A stretch of DNA of 64,000 nucleotides, taken from Mobiluncus curtisii subsp. curtisii ATCC 35241 (lineage in GTDB: Bacteria; Actinomycetota; Actinomycetes; Actinomycetales; Actinomycetaceae). This document shows, piece after piece, positions 55,717 through 62,918 of the stretch (positions within the stretch are counted from its first letter, which is position 1; every line of letters starts with the position of its first letter). The DNA lies in the NCBI RefSeq assembly GCF_000146285.1, contig NZ_GL385912.1, positions 360,028 through 424,027 on the forward strand, written 5' to 3'. The position numbers were made by a program, and so were the translations under genes. The notes under the pieces were generated by a model. It was not told the origin of the DNA and made no database searches. It worked only from the letters and a program-made list of their open reading frames with translations.

Positions 55717-57072
55717 GTGGTGCCTCATATAGTTTGAGCGCGAAAATAGGTTGTTGGTATGAATGATGGAGTGGTTTCTATGGGTGCGCGTGTTGAGGTC
55801 ACGAAGCGGTTACGCCAGGCGTATCGCGGGGCTTCTAAAAAGGAAAAGGGCAGGGTGCTGGATAGTTTTTGTGAGTCTACGGGATTGTCCAGAGCTACCG
55901 CGAGGAGGTATTTGACCAGTGATGTCACTGGGAATCCTGGCGTGGTCAGGATTGATTACCGTAAGGCCAGGGCGACAAAGTATTCAACGGTAGCGAAGAG
56001 GATACTACAACGGGTTTGGGTGCTATCAGGATGCCAATGCGGTAAATATTTGGCAGTATCGATGCGTGTTTAGCTTGATTCCCTTGAAACGCATGAGGAA
56101 CTGGTGATAGGAAGAGCCGGGTATAGCCAGAAAATACGTGACGAGTTACTGGGAATGTCTGCTTCTACGATAGACCGGTATCTCAAAGAAGCCCGCCAAT
56201 CTCTAGAGCTGAGGGGTATTTCGAGTACGAAACCAGGAGCATTGTTACGTAACTCGATAAAAATCAGGAAAGCCGGGGACGAGATTGCTGACGAGCCAGG
56301 ATTTTTCGAGAGGTACACGGTGGCGCATTGCGGGCCGAGTCTCAAGGGAGAGCTCGTCCGTACCCTGACGTTAACCGACGTGAACACGGGCTGGATACAT
56401 ATAGAAGCCCTGCAGAATAACGCCCGGGTGCATATGCTCAAAGCTCTAGACTCTGCGATAGAAACCATCCCGTACCAGGTCCAGGGCCTGGACTGTGATA
56501 ACGGTAGCGAGTTCATTAACCGGGAAGTCATTAACTGGGCATCTAGCCTGGACGTATTCTTCACACGCTCGCGCCCTTACAAGAAGAACGACCAGGCACA
56601 TGTGGAATCTAAAAACAACCATGTAGTGCGTAAATACGGCTTCCACTACCGTTATGACACACCCAAAGAATTGAAAGTCCTGCGCAAGCTATGGAAAACA
56701 GTGTGCTTACGTATGAACCTGTTCACTCCTACCAGGAAACCCATAGGCTGGAACCAAGACAGTGTAGGCAGACGTAAACGCGTCTACGACACACCAGCCA
56801 CACCCCTAGACCGTTTACTAGCCTCCGGGATACTCTCAAGGACACAAATCAAAGAACTACAACAGTTACGCGATTCCACGAATCCTGCCGAGCTAACCCG
56901 CGATATCCTACGCTACCAAGCCATACTCACCGACCTAGCCAGAACCCCTACCGAGGTACTCACTATCAACATGGAACAAAACCACGCTAAACATAAAGCC
57001 CTACTCACCCAAGGCATCAAAACCCGCAGCGCCTAACCCCCACTTCGCGCTCAAATTGACATGAGGCACCAC
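55717..57072 (+). mobile_element. Insertion sequence with integrase-core transposase (broken)
   Basis: About 1.36 kb, bounded by inverted repeats: the left 55717-55744 and the right 57044-57072 share GTGGTGCCTCAT and TTTGAGCGCGAA, differing in the middle and by one base in length. It encodes one transposase frame that is interrupted by a stop. No clear target-site duplication is visible next to the repeats. The family is not fixed from sequence alone; the transposase resembles IS481/IS1202-like integrase-core (rve) enzymes. Confidence 0.85.
55759..57036 (+). pseudogene. Integrase-core (DDE) transposase interrupted by an in-frame amber codon
   Basis: The frame from ATG 55759 to the stop at 57036 is continuous except for TAG at 56071-56073, where SMRV-stop-LDSLETHEELV interrupts a helical domain; in relatives this site is probably Trp (TGG), one base away. 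N-terminal part: KRLRQAYRGASKKEKG and a helix-turn-helix (GLSRATARRYL). C-terminal part: the DDE catalytic triad in TLTDVNTGW, LDCDNGSEFIN and HVESKNNHV. A TAGGTT hexamer ends 6 nt before ATG 55759. Both fragments are otherwise intact, so the loss is recent or the stop is read through at low level. Confidence 0.85.
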
Positions 57073-57193
57073 GGGGATTTGCGTGCTGAGATGACTGGGC
57101 TCGCTGAGATATCGGTGGAGCCCTCATATTTTCTATGGTTTCGGGGCCACGGCGCTGGAATGTGCCAGGAGAAGTGAGGTTATAGCTTAACAG

Positions 57194-57221
57194 AAAAGAC
57201 CGGACATACGTCCGGCCTTTT
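57194..57221 (-). terminator. Terminator of groES
   Basis: Inverted repeat with 12-nt arms (57194-57205 and 57210-57221; one G-U pair) and a 4-nt loop; the minus-strand transcript ends in the TTTT of the second arm followed by CTG. It lies 17 nt after the groES stop, so groES is transcribed alone. Confidence 0.8.
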
Positions 57222-57237
57222 CAAAAATGTGTCTCGA

Positions 57238-57531
57238 TTACTCGACCACAGCGAGCAAGTCGCGAGCAGAGAGAATAACGTATTCCTCACCCTGGTACTT
57301 GACTTCGGTTCCGCCGTACTTGGCGTAGATAACCTTGTCGCCTTCCTTGACATCCATCGGCACACGCACGCCCTTGTCGTCAACACGACCGGGACCTACC
57401 GCCACGACGGTGCCTTCCTGCGGCTTTTCTTTTGCCATATCCGGGATGACCAGACCCGAAGCGGTAACCGTTTCCGCTTCCAGCTGCTTAATAACAACCC
57501 GATCTTCCAAAGGTTTAATGCAAACCGACAC
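57238..57531 (-). CDS. groES: GroES (Cpn10) co-chaperonin
   Basis: Seven-subunit lid of the GroEL chaperonin. The 97-residue protein starts [12 protein letters not shown] and contains the mobile loop [18 protein letters not shown] and the C-terminal [19 protein letters not shown], all canonical. GTG 57531 has AAAGGG 8 nt upstream and is the family N-terminus. It is monocistronic here: a terminator lies directly downstream and no groEL follows, unlike the common groES-groEL arrangement. A perfect CIRCE element overlaps its promoter, so HrcA repression is expected. Confidence 0.96.
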   Translation of the reverse strand: MSVCIKPLEDRVVIKQLEAETVTASGLVIPDMAKEKPQEGTVVAVGPGRVDDKGVRVPMDVKEGDKVIYAKYGGTEVKYQGEEYVILSARDLLAVVE

Positions 57532-57613
57532 TGCGATTGCCCTTTCTCTAAGTTTCTGATGATATTTCACCAACCGAGCGCCGTCGCGGGTGGCACCCTG
57601 CCAGTCAATTTAT

Positions 57614-57654
57614 ATTTTATGACGTATTTAGCACTCTCGCAACCCGAGTGCTAA
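57614..57654 (-). promoter_or_regulatory. CIRCE operator and promoter of groES
   Basis: TTAGCACTC-N9-GAGTGCTAA at 57628-57654 is a perfect CIRCE, the HrcA binding site. On the minus strand TTGCGA (57642-57637) within it, 17 nt and TAAAAT (57619-57614) form a likely promoter, so bound HrcA would block it. The element lies about 97 nt upstream of the groES start. Confidence 0.95.
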
Positions 57655-57720
57655 GTCAGTTTCAAATCACTCGATTTTATTGTCGCCCCGCACGGTTCTC
57701 CCCTTTCCCTCCCTGCCCTT

Positions 57721-57726
57721 TAAGAT
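57721..57726 (+). promoter_or_regulatory. Candidate -10 of the methyltransferase gene at 57733
   Basis: TAAGAT ends 6 nt before ATG 57733; no ribosome-binding sequence is present. Confidence 0.45.
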
Positions 57727-57732
57727 TGGACT

Positions 57733-58998
57733 ATGGCAGAAAATTCGCTGGCGCCCCTGTTGCACAAAGAAGGATTCCAATTGCTGGAATCCTTGGGAAC
57801 TCTGGGACCCTACTCCCCGACACTCGCGGACAAATTAAGCGCTGGTCTGCGCAAACGTGGGGTGGCACCAGCGCTGGTGGCAGCCATTTTGACCCAGCTG
57901 GAGCTGCGCGAAGCAGCGCGAGCAAAATTCGGGGATTTCGCGCGAGGAATGCTGTTCACGCGAAACGGTCTGGAGCAGGCCACGCGTTTGCCGGTAGCGG
58001 CTGTACACGCTGGACGTTTTCGCGACGCCGGATGTCACCAGGTCGCTGATTTGGGCTGCGGGTTAGGTACCGAGTCCCTCGCTTTGGCTGGTTTAGGGAT
58101 GCTGGTAACGGCTTTTGAACTCGATGAAGCCACCGCAGCAGCGGCTTTGCTGAATCTCCGTGCCTATCCCGAAGCCCGTGTCACACAGGCAGATATTTTA
58201 GAACTGGATTGGGACCAGCTGCGTGCCGAGGGCGTTGATGGCGCCTTCGCAGACCCCGCCCGGCGAGACTCCTCTGGCAGGCGACTGCAGCCGGAGTCTT
58301 GGAAACCCCCGCTTTCGCGTATTCTCGCTTGGCAGGATGAGATTCCCCATGGAAACCTCGGCGTAAAAATCGCCCCTGGAATCAACCATCAAGTCCTGCC
58401 CGCACAGGGCGAAACCCAATGGATTTCTGTGGGGGGCGAGCTTGTGGAGGCGGGAATCTGGTTGGGTGACCTGATCCGTCAGAAGGGTCGGTCCGCCCTG
58501 TTGATGGATAATAACGGGAAAATCGTGGTTACGTTGCACGACGAAACCGCCGCCCCGTGCAACACTCCTGCCCGACTGAGTGAGACCATCGCGACAGAAG
58601 ACGAACTGGGTAAATGGATCTTTGAGCCTGATGACGCAATTATCCGGGCAGGACTGCTAGCTCAGATTGCAGAACAAACATACACAAAGACGGTATCGGA
58701 AAAAATTGCCTACTTGACCAGAGATTCTGATCCAAATGGGGCTGACACGAAACTAGGGAGCTGGTTTGAGACACTCGCGGTCCTCCCTCTGGATGAAAAG
58801 AAGATTCGCACCGTACTAAAGACGCGACCAATCAGGTCTTTGGAAATTAAAAAACGCGGTGCCAACGTCTCACCCGCCCAACTACGTCGAAAGGTACTCA
58901 CCAAGACCGTGAAAGACGGAGAGGACCTAACCTTGATAGCGACCCGTTTGGGCAGGCGACACCGCGCAATCTTGTGCCGACGCCGCACCGAGATTTAA
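57733..58998 (+). CDS. Class I SAM methyltransferase with THUMP-like C-terminal domain
   Basis: A 421-residue protein common in actinobacteria. The SAM motif is VADLGCGLGTESLALAGLG, followed by the acidic FELDEATAAAALLNL and DGAFADPARRD; the C-terminal 70 residues (TRPIRSLEIKKRGANVSP and AILCRRRTE) form the THUMP-like domain. It resembles an uncharacterised family probably acting on RNA, but the substrate is unknown. It stands divergent from groES. tsaD follows 30 nt later with its own -10-like hexamer. Confidence 0.83.
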   Translation: MAENSLAPLLHKEGFQLLESLGTLGPYSPTLADKLSAGLRKRGVAPALVAAILTQLELREAARAKFGDFARGMLFTRNGLEQATRLPVAAVHAGRFRDAGCHQVADLGCGLGTESLALAGLGMLVTAFELDEATAAAALLNLRAYPEARVTQADILELDWDQLRAEGVDGAFADPARRDSSGRRLQPESWKPPLSRILAWQDEIPHGNLGVKIAPGINHQVLPAQGETQWISVGGELVEAGIWLGDLIRQKGRSALLMDNNGKIVVTLHDETAAPCNTPARLSETIATEDELGKWIFEPDDAIIRAGLLAQIAEQTYTKTVSEKIAYLTRDSDPNGADTKLGSWFETLAVLPLDEKKIRTVLKTRPIRSLEIKKRGANVSPAQLRRKVLTKTVKDGEDLTLIATRLGRRHRAILCRRRTEI

Positions 58999-59016
58999 AC
59001 GCGGGGAAAAACCAAC

Positions 59017-59022
59017 TAAACT
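59017..59022 (+). promoter_or_regulatory. Candidate -10 of tsaD
   Basis: TAAACT ends 6 nt before GTG 59029. TTTAAA lies 17 nt upstream of it (58994-58999) and is a weak -35 match. No ribosome-binding site is present. Confidence 0.5.
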
Positions 59023-59028
59023 GAACCC

Positions 59029-60141
59029 GTGTTAAACGGTGAGAAACTGACTTTAGGACTTGAATCTACCTGCGATGAAACTGGAGCTGCCATCGTCGCG
59101 GGGAAAACCCAGCTATTAGCGAACGTGGTCGCTACCTCGATGGATGAATATGCCCGTTACGGGGGAATTATCCCCGAGATTGCTTCACGGGCACACTTGG
59201 AATCATTCCTACCTGTGGTCAGTAAAGCCTTGGATGAGGCAGGAGTAAAGCTCGCAGACATTGACCAGATTGGAGTATCCGCTGGTCCAGGGCTGATTGG
59301 TTCGTTGGCGGTAGGAATTGCCGGGGCAAAAGCCCTGGCAGTCGCCACCGGAAAGCCACTATACGGAGTCAATCATGTCATTGGTCACCTGGCAGTTGAC
59401 CAGCTGGTGAACGGTGATTTGGACCTGCCAGCGGTAGGACTGGTGGTCAGCGGCGGGCACACAAACCTGCTGCTCATTACCGATTTCGCAGCTCCAGATG
59501 GGATCAGAGAGTTGGGCGGCACTCTCGATGACGCCTCGGGGGAAGCCTTTGACAAGGTTGGACGAGTGCTGGGGCTGCCCTATCCCGGAGGACCACACGT
59601 GGATCGGATGTCCCGCGAAGGCAATCTGGGAGCGATTGATTTTCCGCGCGGTCTAGCAGGAGCAAAGTACGCCAAAACACACCCTTATGATTTTTCTTTC
59701 TCCGGACTGAAAACCGCCGTGGCTCGCTATGTTAGCCAGCTCGAAGCCACCCCGGAAGTACGCAACCGTCCGGACTTTACCGAGGATTTTGTACCCGCTC
59801 GTGAGGGCAAACCATGGCTGCCGGTAGCGGATATTTGCCGTGGATTTTCGGAATCTGTCAATGACTCCCTGGTCAGCAAGACTATGCGAGCGCTAACCGA
59901 TTTCGAGGCAAAAACCCTGGTGGTGGGCGGCGGATATTCCGCGAATTCCCGACTGCGTGAATGGCTGACGGAGGAATGCGCGAGTGCTGGCGTTACCCTG
60001 CGGATTCCCCCACTGAAGTTCTGTACCGACAACGGCGCGCAAATCGCTGCCATCACGGCAGAAATTGCCGACGCTATCGCCCCCAGCCGCCCCGACTTTT
60101 CGCCAGTCTCCGCCTTAGAACTGACGCGCGTCGCCGTCTAG
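59029..60141 (+). CDS. tsaD: TsaD, tRNA threonylcarbamoyladenosine synthase subunit
   Basis: Transfers the threonylcarbamoyl group to A37 of ANN-reading tRNAs, with TsaB and TsaE. The 370-residue protein has GLESTCDETGAAIV at the N-terminus, the metal site histidines in YGVNHVIGHLAVD, the SGGHTNLLL loop and the late KTLVVGGGYSANSRLRE and CTDNGAQIA stretches. Start GTG 59029 has no ribosome site; a -10-like TAAACT ends 6 nt upstream. TsaB/TsaE and RimI are not in this window. With miaA and miaB, this is the third position-37 tRNA modification gene in the region. Confidence 0.96.
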   Translation: MLNGEKLTLGLESTCDETGAAIVAGKTQLLANVVATSMDEYARYGGIIPEIASRAHLESFLPVVSKALDEAGVKLADIDQIGVSAGPGLIGSLAVGIAGAKALAVATGKPLYGVNHVIGHLAVDQLVNGDLDLPAVGLVVSGGHTNLLLITDFAAPDGIRELGGTLDDASGEAFDKVGRVLGLPYPGGPHVDRMSREGNLGAIDFPRGLAGAKYAKTHPYDFSFSGLKTAVARYVSQLEATPEVRNRPDFTEDFVPAREGKPWLPVADICRGFSESVNDSLVSKTMRALTDFEAKTLVVGGGYSANSRLREWLTEECASAGVTLRIPPLKFCTDNGAQIAAITAEIADAIAPSRPDFSPVSALELTRVAV

Positions 60142-60306
60142 GGCAACCTGGGCTTCACATTTTTACAGGCTGGTTGCTTCCCTCGGAATCACAACTGACC
60201 CCCGTATAAGAAGCGGAACAAAACACAGTACGCTTCAATTTATTCCGTACGGAAACCTTTTTGCAGCCTCAATAGAGCCCTAGTTCCTGGTGAGACATGA
60301 ACCGGG

Positions 60307-60312
60307 TATGCT
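60307..60312 (+). promoter_or_regulatory. Candidate -10 of purU
   Basis: TATGCT ends 7 nt before ATG 60320; TTCCTG at 60284-60289 lies at the -35 distance but matches poorly. No ribosome site is seen. Confidence 0.45.
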
Positions 60313-60319
60313 AAGAACC

Positions 60320-61183
60320 ATGACGGAAACAAAGTCGAGCGAAACCGTAAAGCTGGTGTTAACCCTCTCTTGCCCCGACCAACCGGGGATTGTCCACGCT
60401 GTCTCTGGCATGGTGGTCAGCGCGGGAGGCAATATCATCCAGTCAGCCCAGTTTGCAGATCTCGATAGCGGATTGTTTTTCATGCGGGTTGAGATGGACG
60501 TCCCCTGTGCTCACGATATTCGCTCCCGTGTAGAAACCCTAGCTGCCGAGTTTGATATGGCTTGGGAATTGGATGAGATTGGTCGGGCACTGCGCACCGT
60601 CATCATGGTTTCCAAAGAGGGGCATTGCCTGTCCGACCTGCTCTATCGCGTGCGGGATCACTCGATTCCGATTGATGTGAAAGCGGTCGTGGGCAACCAT
60701 CCCGATTTAGCTCCCATCGCGACTTTCTACCAGGTACCGTTTATTTTGGTACCGGTCACGAAAGACAACAAACCCGAAGCGGAACGGCAGCTGCTAGACT
60801 TGGTCGCCGCGGAAAAGGTCGAACTGGTGGTGTTGGCGCGTTATATGCAGATTCTTTCCGACAAGCTGTGCCGGGAAATGAGCGGGCGAATCATCAACAT
60901 TCACCACTCTTTCCTGCCATCGTTCAAGGGCGCAAAGCCGTATGACCAGGCTCATGACCGTGGCGTGAAACTCATTGGAGCCACCGCGCACTACGTCACA
61001 GCGGATTTGGATGAGGGTCCCATCATCGAACAGGACGTTTCCCGCGTGGATCACACATTTACCGCTATTGACATGCGTAAACAGGGTCAAGACGTGGAAC
61101 GCCGCGTGCTAGCGCAGGCCGTAAAATGGCACGCCGAGCATCGCGTGTTGATGAACGGCGACCGCACCGTGATTTTCCGGTAA
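60320..61183 (+). CDS. purU: Formyltetrahydrofolate deformylase PurU
   Basis: Hydrolyses 10-formyltetrahydrofolate to formate and tetrahydrofolate, balancing one-carbon pools. The 287-residue protein has an N-terminal ACT domain (LTLSCPDQPGIVHAVSGM) and a formyltransferase-like domain with the catalytic Asn/His/Asp set in RIINIHHSFLPSFKGAKPY and ADLDEGPIIEQD. ATG 60320 is chosen because TATGCT ends 7 nt upstream; ATG 60308 and the upstream frame to 60290 are alternatives. The diacylglycerol kinase gene starts 22 nt after its stop. Confidence 0.94.
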   Translation: MTETKSSETVKLVLTLSCPDQPGIVHAVSGMVVSAGGNIIQSAQFADLDSGLFFMRVEMDVPCAHDIRSRVETLAAEFDMAWELDEIGRALRTVIMVSKEGHCLSDLLYRVRDHSIPIDVKAVVGNHPDLAPIATFYQVPFILVPVTKDNKPEAERQLLDLVAAEKVELVVLARYMQILSDKLCREMSGRIINIHHSFLPSFKGAKPYDQAHDRGVKLIGATAHYVTADLDEGPIIEQDVSRVDHTFTAIDMRKQGQDVERRVLAQAVKWHAEHRVLMNGDRTVIFR

Positions 61184-61205
61184 CGACGCCGAATCAGAGT
61201 TTGCT

Positions 61206-62258
61206 ATGTCGGACAAGTTGCCCCCGGACAGCCCACACGCCAACCGACACGCCCCGGACGGCACTCCTTCTGATAGCGCGCAACCCGGCAACCCCGAAAC
61301 CGCACCTTTGGAACAAACTTATCGGCAAGAAACTCGCGACATCCGCCGTATCGCTTTCATTCTGAACCCTGCCTCCGCTAAAGGTCACGCCCGCAAAACT
61401 GCTCGGGTCGCCCGAAAAGTGCTGCACAAGCGCGGTCTGGAGATTGTGGATTTTCCCTGCGATACTGCGGCACAAGCCCGGGAATCGGCTCGCCAGGCCG
61501 TAGCTGATTCCACGGTGGACGCCATCGTCGTTTCCGGTGGAGACGGGATACTTTCACTGGTGCTCCAAGAACAGGTTGGTTCCGACAAGCCTCTGGGAAT
61601 TATTCCCGCAGGTTCTGGCAATGATCATGCTCGCCACTATGGGATTCCGCTGAATCCACGTAAATCCGCGGGCATCATCGCGGATGGTTTCGTCAGCCAA
61701 ACCGACCTGGGACTAGCGACTTTTACCGATATGCACGGCAAGGTACAGCAGCGTTGGTGGTCCACCATAACTTGTGTCGGATTCGACCAAATGGTGGCAG
61801 ATAAAACCCAGGAAATGCGCTGGCCACACGGGTCACTGCGCTATATTTTGTCCCTGTTCATAATTCTGACAAAGTTCCATCCCCGACCAGTGCGGCTCAG
61901 TCTCGACGGGGTAACTTGGGGCGAGGAACACCTGACTTTGTGCGCCGTTGCCAACGGAAAGTGCTACGGCGGCGGTGTGGTTGTGGCTCCGCAAGCATCC
62001 AGCTATGACGGAGTTTTCTCGATAGCGACGTTGAGCTCAATGCCCCGCCGGAAAGTACTCCGCCCCTTGTTCGCTGCCAAAAGGGGGAGATTCGCTGGTG
62101 CTCCCGGGGTAACTTTTCACGAGGCACGCCGAGTCAGTTTAGAGATGGAAGGATTGGCTCCCATTGCCGATGGGGAACGCCTGGGATACGGGACGGTTAA
62201 CTTGGAATGCGTGCCCAGAGCCGGGTGGTTTATTGTGCCGCATCATAGAGAGAAATAG
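61206..62258 (+). CDS. Diacylglycerol kinase family lipid kinase
   Basis: A 350-residue soluble lipid kinase of the DagK/YegS type. The nucleotide loop is ILNPASAKGHA, the catalytic motif region is VVSGGDGILSLVLQE, and IIPAGSGNDHARH is the glycine loop. A polar N-terminal tail of about 40 residues (rich in P, D, T and S) precedes the domain. It phosphorylates diacylglycerol or a related lipid to recycle it into phospholipid synthesis; the exact lipid is not known. The ATG at 61206 lies 22 nt after purU, without a clear ribosome site, so the two may be co-transcribed. Confidence 0.9.
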   Translation: MSDKLPPDSPHANRHAPDGTPSDSAQPGNPETAPLEQTYRQETRDIRRIAFILNPASAKGHARKTARVARKVLHKRGLEIVDFPCDTAAQARESARQAVADSTVDAIVVSGGDGILSLVLQEQVGSDKPLGIIPAGSGNDHARHYGIPLNPRKSAGIIADGFVSQTDLGLATFTDMHGKVQQRWWSTITCVGFDQMVADKTQEMRWPHGSLRYILSLFIILTKFHPRPVRLSLDGVTWGEEHLTLCAVANGKCYGGGVVVAPQASSYDGVFSIATLSSMPRRKVLRPLFAAKRGRFAGAPGVTFHEARRVSLEMEGLAPIADGERLGYGTVNLECVPRAGWFIVPHHREK

Positions 62259-62309
62259 GTCAAAGCTGCGAACCCGCCGTCTCAATAGTTTGCTCAAATC
62301 GACATCGCC

Positions 62310-62408
62310 CGTCGGGGGATTTGCAAGGACTCGCTCCGCTCGCCTTGCCCCCACCGCTCAGAATCATTTCGTCGGGGGATTTGCAAGGACTCGCTCCGCT
62401 CGCCTTGC
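62310..62408. repeat. Two 39-nt direct repeats with internal inverted symmetry
   Basis: 62310-62348 and 62370-62408 are identical over 39 nt (beginning CGTCGGGGGATTTGC). They start 60 nt apart. Each ends in GCAAGG...CCTTGC, able to form a hairpin. Only two copies are seen, and the spacer (21 nt) is not CRISPR-like. They lie between the lipid kinase gene and tRNA-Pro. Confidence 0.85.
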
Positions 62409-62424
62409 ATACCCCTCCTCGCTC

Positions 62425-62454
62425 GCGCCCATGAAAGTAAACTTTCATGGGCGC
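62425..62454. terminator. Hairpin upstream of tRNA-Pro, possible terminator
   Basis: Inverted repeat GCGCCCATGAAAG with its complement around TAAA (13-bp stem). No T-run follows on either strand, so a terminator or mRNA/tRNA processing structure are both possible. It is directly downstream of tRNA-Pro as transcribed. Confidence 0.55.
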
Positions 62455-62461
62455 TCGCTCG

Positions 62462-62535
62462 TCGGGGTGACAGGATTTGAACCTGCGACATCCTGCTCCC
62501 AAAGCAGGCGCGCTACCAAGCTGCGCTACACCCCG
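62462..62535 (-). tRNA. tRNA-Pro (anticodon TGG)
   Basis: Read on the minus strand, 74 nt fold as a cloverleaf with acceptor CGGGGTG/CACCCCG, D arm, anticodon stem CCTGC/GCAGG with loop TTTGGGA (anticodon TGG), and T arm GGTTCAAATCC. Discriminator A; CCA is not encoded. Confidence 0.95.
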
Positions 62536-62610
62536 GAAAAGGTACAGTTTATGGTACAGGAAAGTTCGAGTTGTAGGAAACCCATCCGAACCGGTAAACT
62601 CATTTCGTAC

Positions 62611-62681
62611 GCGGGCGTAGCTCAATGGTAGAGCCCCAGCCTTCCAAGCTGATTACGCGGGTTCGATTCCCGTCGCCCGCT
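62611..62681 (+). tRNA. tRNA-Gly (anticodon TCC)
   Basis: 71 nt with acceptor GCGGGCG/CGCCCGC, D arm GCTC/GAGC, anticodon loop CTTCCAA (anticodon TCC) and T arm GGGTTCGATTCCC. Discriminator T. CCA follows directly in the genome at 62682-62684. The anticodon stem has one C-A mismatch at its outer pair. Confidence 0.95.
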
Positions 62682-62683
62682 CC

Positions 62684-62723
62684 ATTGACTAAAAGCCGGG
62701 CTTTAGCCCGGCTTTTAGTCAAT
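62684..62723 (+). terminator. Terminator after tRNA-Gly
   Basis: Perfect 18-bp inverted repeat (62684-62701 and 62706-62723) with the loop TTTA. The second arm contains a TTTT run, so it is a plausible tRNA transcript terminator. Confidence 0.8.
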
Positions 62724-62756
62724 CTGTGGGGTCGCGACGGGAATCGAAGGGTTAAA

Positions 62757-62918
62757 GGACAAATTGTGTGTTTTTATCCGGGGTTTTTCGTTGTGGTAGA
62801 GCTTTAAAGTCGGTTTGAAAGTTGGTTTGGCTGAACTTTGGGGTCGGTCAAATTGTGTGTCTGTTTTCCTGTGTTTTGCTTGTGTTGGCGGGGGAAAGTC
62901 GGGTTGAAAGTTGGTCGG
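62757..62918 (+). repeat. Imperfect tandem duplication of about 75 nt, offset 89 nt
   Basis: CAAATTGTGTGT occurs at 62760-62771 and 62849-62860, and the AAAGTCGG-type string plus TTGAAAGTTGG occurs at 62806-62830 and 62895-62918, both with an 89-nt offset. The parts between are diverged. This lies just upstream of the IS1249-like transposase and may be two copies of the left end of the element. Confidence 0.6.

Noticed and set aside
60142..60306. Possible riboswitch before purU
   Set aside because: Only a weak GCAACC/GGTTGC pairing was found near the tsaD end; no glycine, folate or other known riboswitch core could be recognised.
62310..62408. Possible short CRISPR array
   Set aside because: Only two repeats, a 21-nt spacer and no cas genes in the window.
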